Positions 1 to 6,682 of a DNA stretch of 11,717 nucleotides are shown here, piece after piece. The stretch covers positions 1-11,717 of the forward strand of contig JBBQGU010000092.1 of the NCBI GenBank assembly GCA_038323315.1, given 5' to 3'. Made by a program: the position numbers and the translations under genes. The stretch's first letter is position 1, and the number at the start of each line of letters is the position of its first letter. The notes under the pieces are model-generated. The model had not been told where the DNA came from and did not search any database. It worked only from the letters and a program-made list of their open reading frames with translations. The stretch is from Stagnihabitans sp038323315. GTDB taxonomy: Bacteria; Pseudomonadota; Alphaproteobacteria; Rhodobacterales; Rhodobacteraceae.

Positions 1-449
1 AGTTGGCCCGGATATTTATGGGCCTGTTCGGGGATCTTGACCTTGCCGAGGAAGTACATTGCGGTTTCTTCGGCCTCTTTCTTGGGCACCTTGCGGACCC
101 AGATCGGCGCGAGGGTCAGGTTTTCCAGAATCGTCAGATGGGGGAACAGGTTGAAGTGCTGGAACACCATGCCGACCTCGGACCGGACCTTGTCGATGTT
201 TTTCAGGTCGTTGGTCAACTCGGTGCCGTCGACGACGATCTTGCCCTGCTGATGCTCCTCCAGTCGGTTGATGCAGCGGATCAGGGTGGATTTGCCGGAA
301 CCGGACGGACCGCAGATCACGATCCGCTCGCCGCTGCGCACGGTCATGTCGATGTCACGCAACACGTGGAAGGTGCCGTACCATTTGTTCATGGCGGTGA
401 TCTGGATCGCCACTTCGTCGGACACGTCCATTTTGGCGGTGCTTACCAT
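1..449 (-). CDS. bztD: General L-amino acid ABC transporter ATP-binding protein (BztD/AapP), 3' end cut off by window edge
   Basis: Cytoplasmic ATPase subunit that powers the polar amino acid importer encoded by the genes just upstream. About 149 N-terminal codons are visible. The Walker A motif GPSGSGKST is at residues 47-55, and the Q-loop follows (FQHFNLFP, Gln97), with spacing typical of the polar amino acid uptake ATPases. The sequence leaves the window at K-Y-P-G-Q, immediately before the expected LSGGQ signature, so signature, Walker B and H-loop are not visible. The ATG at 449 has a GGAG ribosome site within the 12-base gap after bztC. A second Met at residue 7 is a possible but less likely start. 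The family is usually about 240-265 residues long, so roughly 40% is missing. Subunit type is certain; substrate breadth (Glu/Gln/Asp/Asn or wider) is inferred from the bzt/aap relatives. Confidence 0.95.
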   Translation of the reverse strand, partial: MVSTAKMDVSDEVAIQITAMNKWYGTFHVLRDIDMTVRSGERIVICGPSGSGKSTLIRCINRLEEHQQGKIVVDGTELTNDLKNIDKVRSEVGMVFQHFNLFPHLTILENLTLAPIWVRKVPKKEAEETAMYFLGKVKIPEQAHKYPGQ

Positions 450-461
450 TGTTCAGGCTCC

Positions 462-1901
462 TTAGTGGTGGTCAGTCCGCAGCTTGCCTTCCAGGTAGAA
501 CGAGTACCGGGACATGCCGTAGCAGACGATGAAGAAGATCGCACCGACGAAAATGTAAGGCTCCCAATAGACGCCCTTCCAGTTGATGTCGGCGCGGACG
601 ATGGTGGTGATGCCGCGCAGGGGTTCAGCCAAGCCGACAAAGGTCACAAGGGTGGTGTCCTTGAACAGACCGATGAAGGTCGACACGATGCCGGGAATCG
701 AGACTTTCAGGGCTTGCGGCATGATGATCAGGCGTTGGGCCTGCCAATAGTCCAACCCGAGGGCATCTGCCGCCTCGTACTGCCCCTTTGGCAGGGCGGC
801 GAGACCGCCGCGCACAACCTCGGCATTATAGGCCGCCGAGAACAGGGTCACGAGGATGACGACGCGCAGGATCAGATCGAAATTGGTGTTGGGCGGCAGG
901 AAGTATTGCAGCAGCAGGCTGGCGGTGAACAGCATGGTGATCAGGGGCACGCCGCGCACGAATTCGATAAAGCCGACCGACAGGGATTTGACCAGAAACA
1001 TGTCGGACTGGCGACCAAGCGCCAGCAGGATGCCGATGGGCAGCGAGAGCGAGATGGACGACACGCCAATGACAAATGCCAGCAGGAAACCGCCCATCTT
1101 GTCGGAATCGATGGGGGCGAGGGCAAAGGGCAGAACGCTTTCAAGGTAGTCCGCGACCTGAACGTCCAGCAGCAGCCACCACAGCACCGCCGCCACGACG
1201 CCAATGCCGGTGGCAATCGGCACGCCAAGGCTGGGCTTCAGCAGGCGGTAGGCAATGACCAACACGACAAATCCCGCAAGGACGACAATCGGGGCCCAGA
1301 CCGAGCCGCCCCACAGCAGCCAGACCATCAGGAACGGGTAGAGCGGCGTCAGGTAGAGCAGGCGCGTCGGGCGCGTATAGGCAAGGTAACAGGCCACGAT
1401 CAGCCCGGCGGTCAGGACAACAAACAGCCAGAACGGCATCACCACCAGATACAGCGCCCCCACCGTCAGCGCCGACACGACGGCCACCAGCAGGCCGGAA
1501 TTGCGAACATTGTCCGAATACAGGACCGGGGCCAGCGCCACGAACAGCAGGCCAAAGGCCAGAACAGGCCGCCAATACAGGTCGGGCGGGTAAAAGCCGT
1601 AGATGAACTGATACCAGCGGGCGCGGATGATCGCCCAGCACGCGCCGCCCGCATCGGGGCCAAAGTTCAGCGCAATGATCTGGCGACATTCGGTCAGCGA
1701 ATTGGCGTTCCAGACGCCATTCAGCAGCCAGGGCAGCGACAGGGCGGTCAAATAATAGATCGTGGCGACGCCCAGCACCGTCAGGCCGATGTTCAGCCAG
1801 GACGAGAACAGGTTTTCGCGCATCCATTTGACCGCGCCACGTTCGGTCACCGGGGGGGATTGCGGAGCGATCATCTGGGTGCGAACGAAGGTCTCGGACA
1901 T
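462..1901 (-). CDS. bztC: General L-amino acid ABC transporter permease (BztC/AapM)
   Basis: Inner-membrane permease of 479 residues that pairs with BztB to form the transport channel. The C-terminal half is a standard polar-amino-acid permease domain (about residues 270-470). It carries the EAA loop that contacts the ATPase (E376-A-A-D-A-L-G382 to P395) and the segment FIEFVRGVPLITMLF around 311-325. The N-terminal part holds a membrane segment at about 35-60, then a soluble stretch with G-A-C-W-A-I and Q-F-I-Y-G-F-Y-P typical of AapM. After that come several more hydrophobic segments from about 112 to 245. The protein is longer than rhizobial AapM, which as I recall is about 380-385 residues; the extra length is in that central hydrophobic region. 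The ATG at 1901 follows GGAG, which lies within the end of bztB; one base separates the bztB stop from this start, so translation is probably coupled. Confidence 0.95.
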   Translation of the reverse strand: MSETFVRTQMIAPQSPPVTERGAVKWMRENLFSSWLNIGLTVLGVATIYYLTALSLPWLLNGVWNANSLTECRQIIALNFGPDAGGACWAIIRARWYQFIYGFYPPDLYWRPVLAFGLLFVALAPVLYSDNVRNSGLLVAVVSALTVGALYLVVMPFWLFVVLTAGLIVACYLAYTRPTRLLYLTPLYPFLMVWLLWGGSVWAPIVVLAGFVVLVIAYRLLKPSLGVPIATGIGVVAAVLWWLLLDVQVADYLESVLPFALAPIDSDKMGGFLLAFVIGVSSISLSLPIGILLALGRQSDMFLVKSLSVGFIEFVRGVPLITMLFTASLLLQYFLPPNTNFDLILRVVILVTLFSAAYNAEVVRGGLAALPKGQYEAADALGLDYWQAQRLIIMPQALKVSIPGIVSTFIGLFKDTTLVTFVGLAEPLRGITTIVRADINWKGVYWEPYIFVGAIFFIVCYGMSRYSFYLEGKLRTDHH

Positions 1902-1902
1902 C

Positions 1903-3162
1903 TTAACGCTCCTTCAGTTTGACGGAGGAGTTGTAGAGGTTGCCGAAGGACGAGATGATCAGACTGATGATCAGATAGGTCAGCATCATCAGCAGCATAC
2001 ATTCCAGCTCGCGTCCGGTCTGGTTCAGGGTGATGCCGCCCAGCGTGCCGCGCAGGTCAAGATAGCTGACCGCGATTCCGAGCGAGGTGTCTTTGGTCAG
2101 CGACAGCCATTGCGAAATCATCGGCGGGATGATGACGCGCAGGGCCTGCGGCAGAATCACAAGCCTCATGGTGCGGTTGGGGCGCAAGCCCAGGGCAAAA
2201 GCGGCCTCGGATTGGCCACGGCTGATGGCCTGGATGCCCGAGCGGACGATTTCGGACATGATGGCGGCGTAGTACAGCGTCAGGGCCAGGGTAAGGGCGG
2301 AAAAGGCGTGGTCAAAGCTGATGCCGCCCGTGAAGTTAAAGCCCTTGAGCACCGGATATTCCAGGTGAAAGCCCATCAGCAGCAGGGCGGCGATGGGCGG
2401 AACTGTCAGCAGCAGGATACTTTGCCACCACGTGGTCGGGCGGACGCCAGTCGCCTCTTGCACCGCTTTGGCGCGGTTCAGAAGGCGGCGGTTGACCCAG
2501 ATCGAGGCAGCAATCAGGGCGAGAATGGCCAGGAACGAGGTGTTGATGGTGAGGAACGGCGTCTCGATCGCGGGGAGGGGGCGGTCAAGCAGGGGCATCG
2601 GCAGGTTGGTCGAGCGGTTGGTGACCGCGACCGAGTCCCACAGGATCATCTGCGCCGCAGCGACACCTTCGACGGGTCTGAAATCCCGCGGCTGCGGTCT
2701 GGTTTCGGAAAAGATCGTGCCGACGAGGATGATCCACAAAAGGAGCGGGACGTTGCGGAAGATCTCGACATAGACGCCGACGAGGCGCGAGACGATCCAG
2801 TTTTTCGACAGGCGCAGAACGCCGAGGATGACGCCGAGGATGGTGGACAGGATGCAGGCGAAGAAGGCGACGACCAGCGTGTTGATCAGGCCAACGGCGG
2901 CGGCGCGGATGTGGAAGCTGTCATTGGTATAGGGGATCAGGTGTTGGCCGATGTCGTAACCGGCGCGGCGCCACAGAAAGCCGAAGTCGATATCCTTGCC
3001 CTTGTTTGCAAGGTTCTCACGGGTGTTGTCGACCAGCCAGCCAACCAGCAGCAGCACCAGAATCAGGACGATCACCTGAATGGTGATCGACCGATAGCGG
3101 GTGTCATAGATGAGCATCCCCAGCCGAAAGCCTTGTTTCGGTGCGTCCGCGATCAATGTCAT
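1903..3162 (-). CDS. bztB: General L-amino acid ABC transporter permease (BztB/AapQ)
   Basis: Inner-membrane permease of 419 residues, the partner of BztC. A first membrane segment is at about 27-45. The transporter domain starts near 90 (G-L-I-N-T-L-V-V-A-F) with E-I-F-R-N-V-P-L-L-L at 133-142. It is interrupted by a long loop with extra hydrophobic segments (about 152-285) and resumes with the EAA loop E319-A-A-F-A-L-G325 to P338. This split layout is characteristic of AapQ/BztB. The ATG at 3162 is preceded by a G-rich GGGGG ribosome site. The gene lies about 107 bases after bztA across a strong stem-loop and runs almost directly into bztC. There is no sign of damage, so the frameshift in the upstream bztA is an isolated defect in the operon. 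Confidence 0.95.
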   Translation of the reverse strand: MTLIADAPKQGFRLGMLIYDTRYRSITIQVIVLILVLLLVGWLVDNTRENLANKGKDIDFGFLWRRAGYDIGQHLIPYTNDSFHIRAAAVGLINTLVVAFFACILSTILGVILGVLRLSKNWIVSRLVGVYVEIFRNVPLLLWIILVGTIFSETRPQPRDFRPVEGVAAAQMILWDSVAVTNRSTNLPMPLLDRPLPAIETPFLTINTSFLAILALIAASIWVNRRLLNRAKAVQEATGVRPTTWWQSILLLTVPPIAALLLMGFHLEYPVLKGFNFTGGISFDHAFSALTLALTLYYAAIMSEIVRSGIQAISRGQSEAAFALGLRPNRTMRLVILPQALRVIIPPMISQWLSLTKDTSLGIAVSYLDLRGTLGGITLNQTGRELECMLLMMLTYLIISLIISSFGNLYNSSVKLKER

Positions 3163-3228
3163 GGAAGTCCCCCTGTGCTCGACCTGTCCGGCTTGGGCCG
3201 GTTATCCCCATGGGGCAGTCGATTGAAA

Positions 3229-3255
3229 ACGGGCGCGCCGATGTGGCGCGCCCGT
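3229..3255 (-). terminator. Perfect 11-bp stem-loop between bztA and bztB (partial terminator or mRNA stabiliser)
   Basis: The arms ACGGGCGCGCC and GGCGCGCCCGT pair perfectly across a 5-base loop and are followed on the transcribed strand by only four T. It begins 14 bases after the bztA stop. Binding-protein genes of ABC importers often carry such a hairpin before the permease genes, where it blocks 3' decay or partly terminates, so that the binding protein is made in excess. That role is inferred. Smaller inverted repeats lie just downstream (CCGGC/GCCGG at 3188-3201 and CCCCATGGGG at 3206-3215). Confidence 0.7.
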
Positions 3256-3269
3256 GATCCGTTTGACGG

Positions 3270-4285
3270 CTACCGGAACGGCGGCGAGTACTGCAGGCCG
3301 CCCTGTGTCCACAGTGCGTTCAGGCCGCGTGCCAGACCGATCGGGGTGGAGGCGCCGATGGTGGCCTCGAAAATCTCGCCATAGTTGCCATTGGCAGAGA
3401 TGGCGTTCTTGGCCCAGGCGTTGTCCAGACCCATCATCTGGCCCATGTCACCTTCCATACCAAGCAGACGCTTGATTTCGGGGTCGGTGGTCGAGGTGGC
3501 AACCTCTTCGATATTGGCCTTGGTGATGCCTTTTCTTCGGCAGCCAACAGCGCATAATAGGTCCAGCGGACGATATCGCCCCACTGGTTGTCGCCATGGC
3601 GTACCAGCGGACCGAGCGGTTCTTTCGAGATGATCTCGGGCAGGATGACATAGTCGGCGGGTGTCGGCAGCGTCGCACGCGTGGCAGCCAAGCCCGATGC
3701 GTCCGTGGTGTAGGCGTCGCAAGCCCCGGCGAGGAACTGCCGCGTGGCCTCGCTGTCGTCGGCCACGGTGACTGGCGTATAGCTGATGTTGTTGGCTTTG
3801 AAAAAGTCGGCCAGGTTCAATTCGGTCGTGGTCCCGGTCTGGATACAGACAGTTGCACCATCGAGTTCCTTGGCAGACGAGACACCAAGGTCTTTTTTGA
3901 CCATGAAGCCCTGACCGTCATAGTAATTCACGGCAACGAAATCGAATTTGAGGTCGTTGTCGCGCGAATAGGTCCAGGTCGAATTGCGGATCAGGACGTC
4001 CGCCTCGCTCGACGACAGGGCGGTAAAGCGCGTCTCGCCGGTGGTGGGGATATATTTCACCTTGGTCTGGTCACCAAAGATCGCCGCGGCGAGGGCTTTG
4101 CACAGGGCAACATCAAAACCCTGATAATCGCCATTGGCATCCGGCGCACCAAAGCCGGTCAGCCCTGTGTTGGAGCCGCAGTTCAGCACGCCGCGCGCCT
4201 TGACATCGTCCAGCGTCGCAGCGCCGGCAGCGCCGGCCAGCATGGCCGCGACTGTCAATGTTCCCAGTAGTGCAGTTCTTTTCAT
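3270..4285 (-). pseudogene. bztA: General L-amino acid ABC transporter periplasmic binding protein (BztA/AapJ), single-base frameshift
   Basis: Periplasmic receptor that binds amino acids and delivers them to BztB/BztC. The ATG at 4285 starts a clear signal peptide (MKRTALLG, hydrophobic core to about A20, likely cleaved near A22/A23), then T-L-D-D-V-K-A-R-G. A GATGAGG ribosome site precedes it; the ATG at 4348 in the same frame has no such support. The reading frame is intact to K252. There the sequence GAAGAAAAGGCATC lacks one base (minus-strand 3535-3529). The other frame continues with G-I-T-K-A-N-I-E-E-V and the family C-terminus, ending N-A-L-W-T-Q-G-G-L-Q-Y-S-P-P-F-R at 3270. Restoring one base gives 338 residues, the usual family length. 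As written, translation would end at 3434 after 31 foreign residues, losing 86 native ones. Sequencing error is the first suspicion; a real mutation is possible. Confidence 0.9.
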
Positions 4286-4374
4286 GGATACCTCATCCTG
4301 ATGATCCACCCCTGCGGGTGGTTTGATCCGCCGGGTTGACCCAGCCATTCTTAGGGCGTGCCCAAAGTGGACCT

Positions 4375-4403
4375 AGTCTTGCCTTCTACGGAACCTACGT
4401 CAA
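4375..4403 (-). promoter_or_regulatory. Candidate sigma-70-type promoter for the bzt operon
   Basis: On the minus strand TTGACG (4403-4398) is followed after 17 bases by AAGACT (4380-4375), about 90 bases before the bztA start. The -35 box is one base from consensus; the -10 box is weak (3 of 6). It lies in the 217-base gap between the ATP12 gene and bztA, the only large gap before this operon. A short hairpin (TCCGC/GCGGA, 4412-4425) sits just upstream. No sigma-54 type GG-N10-GC element was seen. Confidence 0.45.
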
Positions 4404-4455
4404 GAACCTTATCCGCCAAAGCGGAAGTGCTGGAATTTTGACCGGAGCGGGGGCA

Positions 4456-4479
4456 TTTTTGCCGGGGATGCTGCAAAAA
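4456..4479 (-). terminator. Inverted repeat after the ATP12 gene, weak terminator candidate
   Basis: TTTTTGC and GCAAAAA pair across a 10-base spacer, about 24 bases beyond the stop of the ATP12-family gene in an A/T-rich patch (4476-4502). The stem is short and no T-run follows on the minus strand, so termination here is only possible. Confidence 0.25.
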
Positions 4480-4502
4480 TATCCATAAATTCATTAATTT
4501 AG

Positions 4503-5204
4503 TCAGCAGACGGCCCAGAAACGAGCTGCTTGATGAAAGGCCAGCCGTTTGGATTCCGCCAGCGCCGCGGCTTCGTCATCCTCGCCCCATAGCGAAATCT
4601 GATAGGTTTCATCGATTCGGCTGATAGCCCAGGCCTCGTCCGGCGACAGTCGGCCATGAGTCACGGCAAAGGCCAGAATCAGCGATCCGGACAGCGAAAC
4701 CAGGTCGTGAAAAGCAGCGGTCTGGAAATGGGTGTGGGCGGCGGTCAGTTCGTGCAAGCGTTTTGTGGAGGGATCCGGTTGCGGCGTATGCACGACACCC
4801 GTGGTCACGGTCAGGGGGGCGTTCAGGGTTTGGGCGGCCCAATCCAGCAGGGGGTCCCACGCTTGCGCCTGCAAAAGGGTCAGCTCCTGCGGGCCGGGGG
4901 CGCGGTAGCACAGAAGGTCGCTGTCGCCATAGGCGGCCAGCAGGGCCACGACTTCGTCAAATTGCGGGGCGACCTTTTCAAGGGCGGAGTTGGCGGCGCG
5001 GGTATAGGGCATGGTTTCGGGGCGCACTGGCCCTTGCTGCGCCTCCCATTCGGCGGCGATGGCGCGGGCCATGGCATCGGTTGGCACAACCAGAAGGCTT
5101 TTGCCCGGGGTTTTGACCTGGCGTTGATCAAGATGGACGGTGAACCCACCTTCTGCGGGTGCGACTGTCGCCGCTTTCCAGAAGCGCTTCTGCGTCCATT
5201 TCAT
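4503..5204 (-). CDS. ATP12 family chaperone for F1-ATPase assembly
   Basis: Protein of 233 residues that fits the ATP12 family throughout. The N-terminus is K-R-F-W-K-A-A-T-V with a short beta region containing L-D-Q-R-Q-V-K-T-P-G-K. It is followed by A-I-A-A-E-W-E-A-Q and M-P-Y-T-R-A-A-N-S-A, and then by a helical C-terminal domain with Y-G-D-S-D-L-L-C-Y-R and Q-A-W-D-P-L-L-D-W. In mitochondria ATP12 shields the F1 alpha subunit until it joins beta; alphaproteobacterial members are thought to do the same for the bacterial enzyme in the cytoplasm. No atp gene is in the window, so this remains family inference. The ATG (5204) overlaps the stop of the pseudouridine synthase gene as ATGA, indicating coupled translation. 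It is the last gene of the rarA-crcB-rluC run. Confidence 0.92.
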   Translation of the reverse strand: MKWTQKRFWKAATVAPAEGGFTVHLDQRQVKTPGKSLLVVPTDAMARAIAAEWEAQQGPVRPETMPYTRAANSALEKVAPQFDEVVALLAAYGDSDLLCYRAPGPQELTLLQAQAWDPLLDWAAQTLNAPLTVTTGVVHTPQPDPSTKRLHELTAAHTHFQTAAFHDLVSLSGSLILAFAVTHGRLSPDEAWAISRIDETYQISLWGEDDEAAALAESKRLAFHQAARFWAVC

Positions 5205-6238
5205 TCCAGATCGCCGAAGGGGTCGGCGGGGACGTCATCGACATTCCAATCGAGCATCTTCCATGTCTTGGCCATGTGGTCGGGCAAGGGGGCGTTGAAC
5301 GTCAGCATTTTCTTGGTAATCGGGTGTTCAAAAGACAAAAGGCGGGCGTGGAGGTGCATCTTGCGGCTGACATCGCCGCCGATATTGGCGCCCCATCCGT
5401 CGCCGAGATTTTCGGCCGTGCCGCCGCCGTATTTGCTGTCGCCGACGATCGGGTGACCCATTTCGGACATATGGGCGCGCAGTTGGTGGGTGCGGCCGGT
5501 GACGGGTTCGAGGGCCATCCAGCTCATGCGGCTGGCGAGGAACCAGAGCACGAAATAGTCGGACTGGGCGCGTTTGGCGTCGGGGAAGTCGGCCATTTTG
5601 GCGGGATGGACGCAGATCATCCGTTCCCCATCGCCGCGCCCGCCGGGGGCCTTCATCAGGCCATATTTGATCGAACCCTTTTTCGGGTTGGGGACGCCCG
5701 CGACAAGGGCCCAGTAAATTTTCCGTGTCGCGCGGTGTCTGAGCGCCTCGGACAGGGCGCGGGCCACACGGTCGGTGCGGGCGAGCATCAGGAGGCCGGA
5801 GGTGTCTTTATCAAGCCGGTGGACCAGTTTGGGCTTGTCCTTGTAGCCGAATTTGAGTGCTTCGGTCAGGCCGTCGACATGGCGGTCGCCTTGGCCGGAG
5901 CCGCCTTGGGACGGCAGGCCCGCGGGTTTGTTCAGGATGATGATGTGTTCATCCTTCCACAGGACTGCGTCGAGGATCATATCGGTGTCGGACTGGCTGA
6001 TCTTTTGCGCGGCCTTGGAGGGGGCGACAGTGTCGGGCAAGGGCGGGACGCGGATGATCTGGCCCGGCACGACATGATCAGAAGCCTTGGCGCGGCCGGA
6101 GTCCACGCGGACCTGACCGGTGCGGCACAGCTTTTCAACCGCCCCTTGGGTCAGTTGCGGGAAGCGGCGTTTGAACCAGCGGTCGAGGCGTTGTTCGCCC
6201 TCTTCGGCGGTGACGGTCAACAGTTTTACGTCGCTCAT
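5201..6238 (-). CDS. rluC: RluA/RluC-family 23S rRNA pseudouridine synthase
   Basis: Cytoplasmic enzyme of 345 residues that isomerises uridine to pseudouridine in RNA, probably 23S rRNA. An N-terminal S4 RNA-binding domain (about 15-65, R-L-D-R-W-F-K-R-R-F) is followed by the synthase domain. The catalytic motif HRLDKDTSG is at 140-148 with the nucleophile Asp143. The motif I-L-N-K-P-A-G-L-P-S is at 101-110 and GRTHQLRAH at 248-256. The length and S4 domain fit RluC or RluD rather than the shorter RluA; RluC is my best guess, but the exact target uridines cannot be read from sequence. Its start shares ATGA with the crcB stop and its stop shares ATGA with the next start, so it is tightly coupled on both sides. 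Confidence 0.93.
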   Translation of the reverse strand: MSDVKLLTVTAEEGEQRLDRWFKRRFPQLTQGAVEKLCRTGQVRVDSGRAKASDHVVPGQIIRVPPLPDTVAPSKAAQKISQSDTDMILDAVLWKDEHIIILNKPAGLPSQGGSGQGDRHVDGLTEALKFGYKDKPKLVHRLDKDTSGLLMLARTDRVARALSEALRHRATRKIYWALVAGVPNPKKGSIKYGLMKAPGGRGDGERMICVHPAKMADFPDAKRAQSDYFVLWFLASRMSWMALEPVTGRTHQLRAHMSEMGHPIVGDSKYGGGTAENLGDGWGANIGGDVSRKMHLHARLLSFEHPITKKMLTFNAPLPDHMAKTWKMLDWNVDDVPADPFGDLE

Positions 6239-6582
6239 GTAAAGGCTCCACGGGCTAGGGCCGCACCGAGGGCGACAGCGATTAGGGATAAAAGGACAGT
6301 GCCTGCGATGTAAAACAGGGCTTGGGCCGATTGGCCTTGGGTGTAGAGTTTCAGCGCGTCGAGGGAGAAGGCCGAAAAGGTGGTGAAGCCGCCGAGGACG
6401 CCGGTCATGATCAGGGGGGCGAAGCGGGGGTTCAACAGGACGAACAGGGCGCCCATGGCGAGGGAGCCTGTGATGTTGATCAGGGCGGTAGCCAAGGGGG
6501 TGCCGACCATGGACATGGTCACAAAGCGCAGCACAGAGCCGAGCGCGCCGCCAATGGCGACTTGGGTCAAGGTCCAGATCAT
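6235..6582 (-). CDS. crcB: Fluoride efflux channel CrcB/FluC
   Basis: Small inner-membrane protein of 115 residues with four hydrophobic segments (about 3-25, 30-51, 55-80 and 87-110). It forms dual-topology dimers that let fluoride leave the cell. Visible family motifs are G-G-A-L-G-S-V-L-R-F (11-20), G-T-P-L-A-T-A-L-I-N-I-T-G (27-39, with the conserved Asn36) and G-V-L-G-G-F-T-T-F-S-A-F (61-72), including the Phe pair F69/F72 lining the ion path. It is slightly short for the family but lacks nothing essential. The ATG at 6582 has AAGGA 7 bases upstream. It sits about 98 bases after rarA, and its stop overlaps the rluC-like start as ATGA. I saw no fluoride riboswitch in the leader, so fluoride control is not evident here. 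Confidence 0.95.
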   Translation of the reverse strand: MIWTLTQVAIGGALGSVLRFVTMSMVGTPLATALINITGSLAMGALFVLLNPRFAPLIMTGVLGGFTTFSAFSLDALKLYTQGQSAQALFYIAGTVLLSLIAVALGAALARGAFT

Positions 6583-6636
6583 ACGATGTCCTTGGCCGCG
6601 GTTGGGGGAATTGTCAACCGGGGGTCATGCGACTGC

Positions 6637-6655
6637 GATTTTTCTGCGAAAAATC
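6637..6655. repeat. A/T-armed palindrome 1 between rarA and crcB
   Basis: GATTTTTC and GAAAAATC pair perfectly around the loop TGC. It lies 54 bases before the crcB start. Its central TTCTGCGAA (6642-6650) is the exact reverse complement of TTCGCAGAA (6668-6676) in the neighbouring palindrome, so the two elements can pair with each other as well as with themselves. Confidence 0.5.
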
Positions 6656-6661
6656 CGGGCG

Positions 6662-6682
6662 AAAATCTTCGCAGAAGATTTT
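6662..6682 (-). terminator. Palindrome 2 overlapping the rarA stop, likely bidirectional-type terminator
   Basis: AAAATCTTC and GAAGATTTT pair perfectly around a 3-base loop. The A/T ends give the A-tract/T-tract form of an intrinsic terminator. The first arm on the transcribed strand includes part of the rarA TAA stop (6683-6681). The G/C content of the stem is low and only four T close it, so termination is probably partial, leaving crcB and its followers within reach of rarA transcription. Confidence 0.45.

Noticed and set aside
3..1922. A 639-codon open frame on the plus strand, and similar long plus-strand frames at 1762-3384, 5159-6313 and 10604-11527
   Set aside because: They are antisense shadows of bztC/bztD, bztB, rluC and adk. 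Their translations are rich in Q, H, D and G, have no recognisable domain, and arise from high G+C codon bias on the opposite strand.
3270..4285. bztA as a true programmed frameshift gene
   Set aside because: The local GAA GAA AAG GCA lacks a canonical slippery heptamer and the A run is only four long, so error or mutation is simpler; kept only as an alternative in the findings.
4286..4348. ATG at 4348 as the start of bztA
   Set aside because: It would bury the signal peptide 21 residues inside the protein; ATG 4285 has both a ribosome site and the signal peptide.
6599..6620. TTGACA on the minus strand in front of crcB as a promoter
   Set aside because: It is a perfect -35 box, but at the right spacing there is only CAAGGA and the crcB start is 30 bases away. 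The same bases form a small CGGTTG/CAACCG hairpin.
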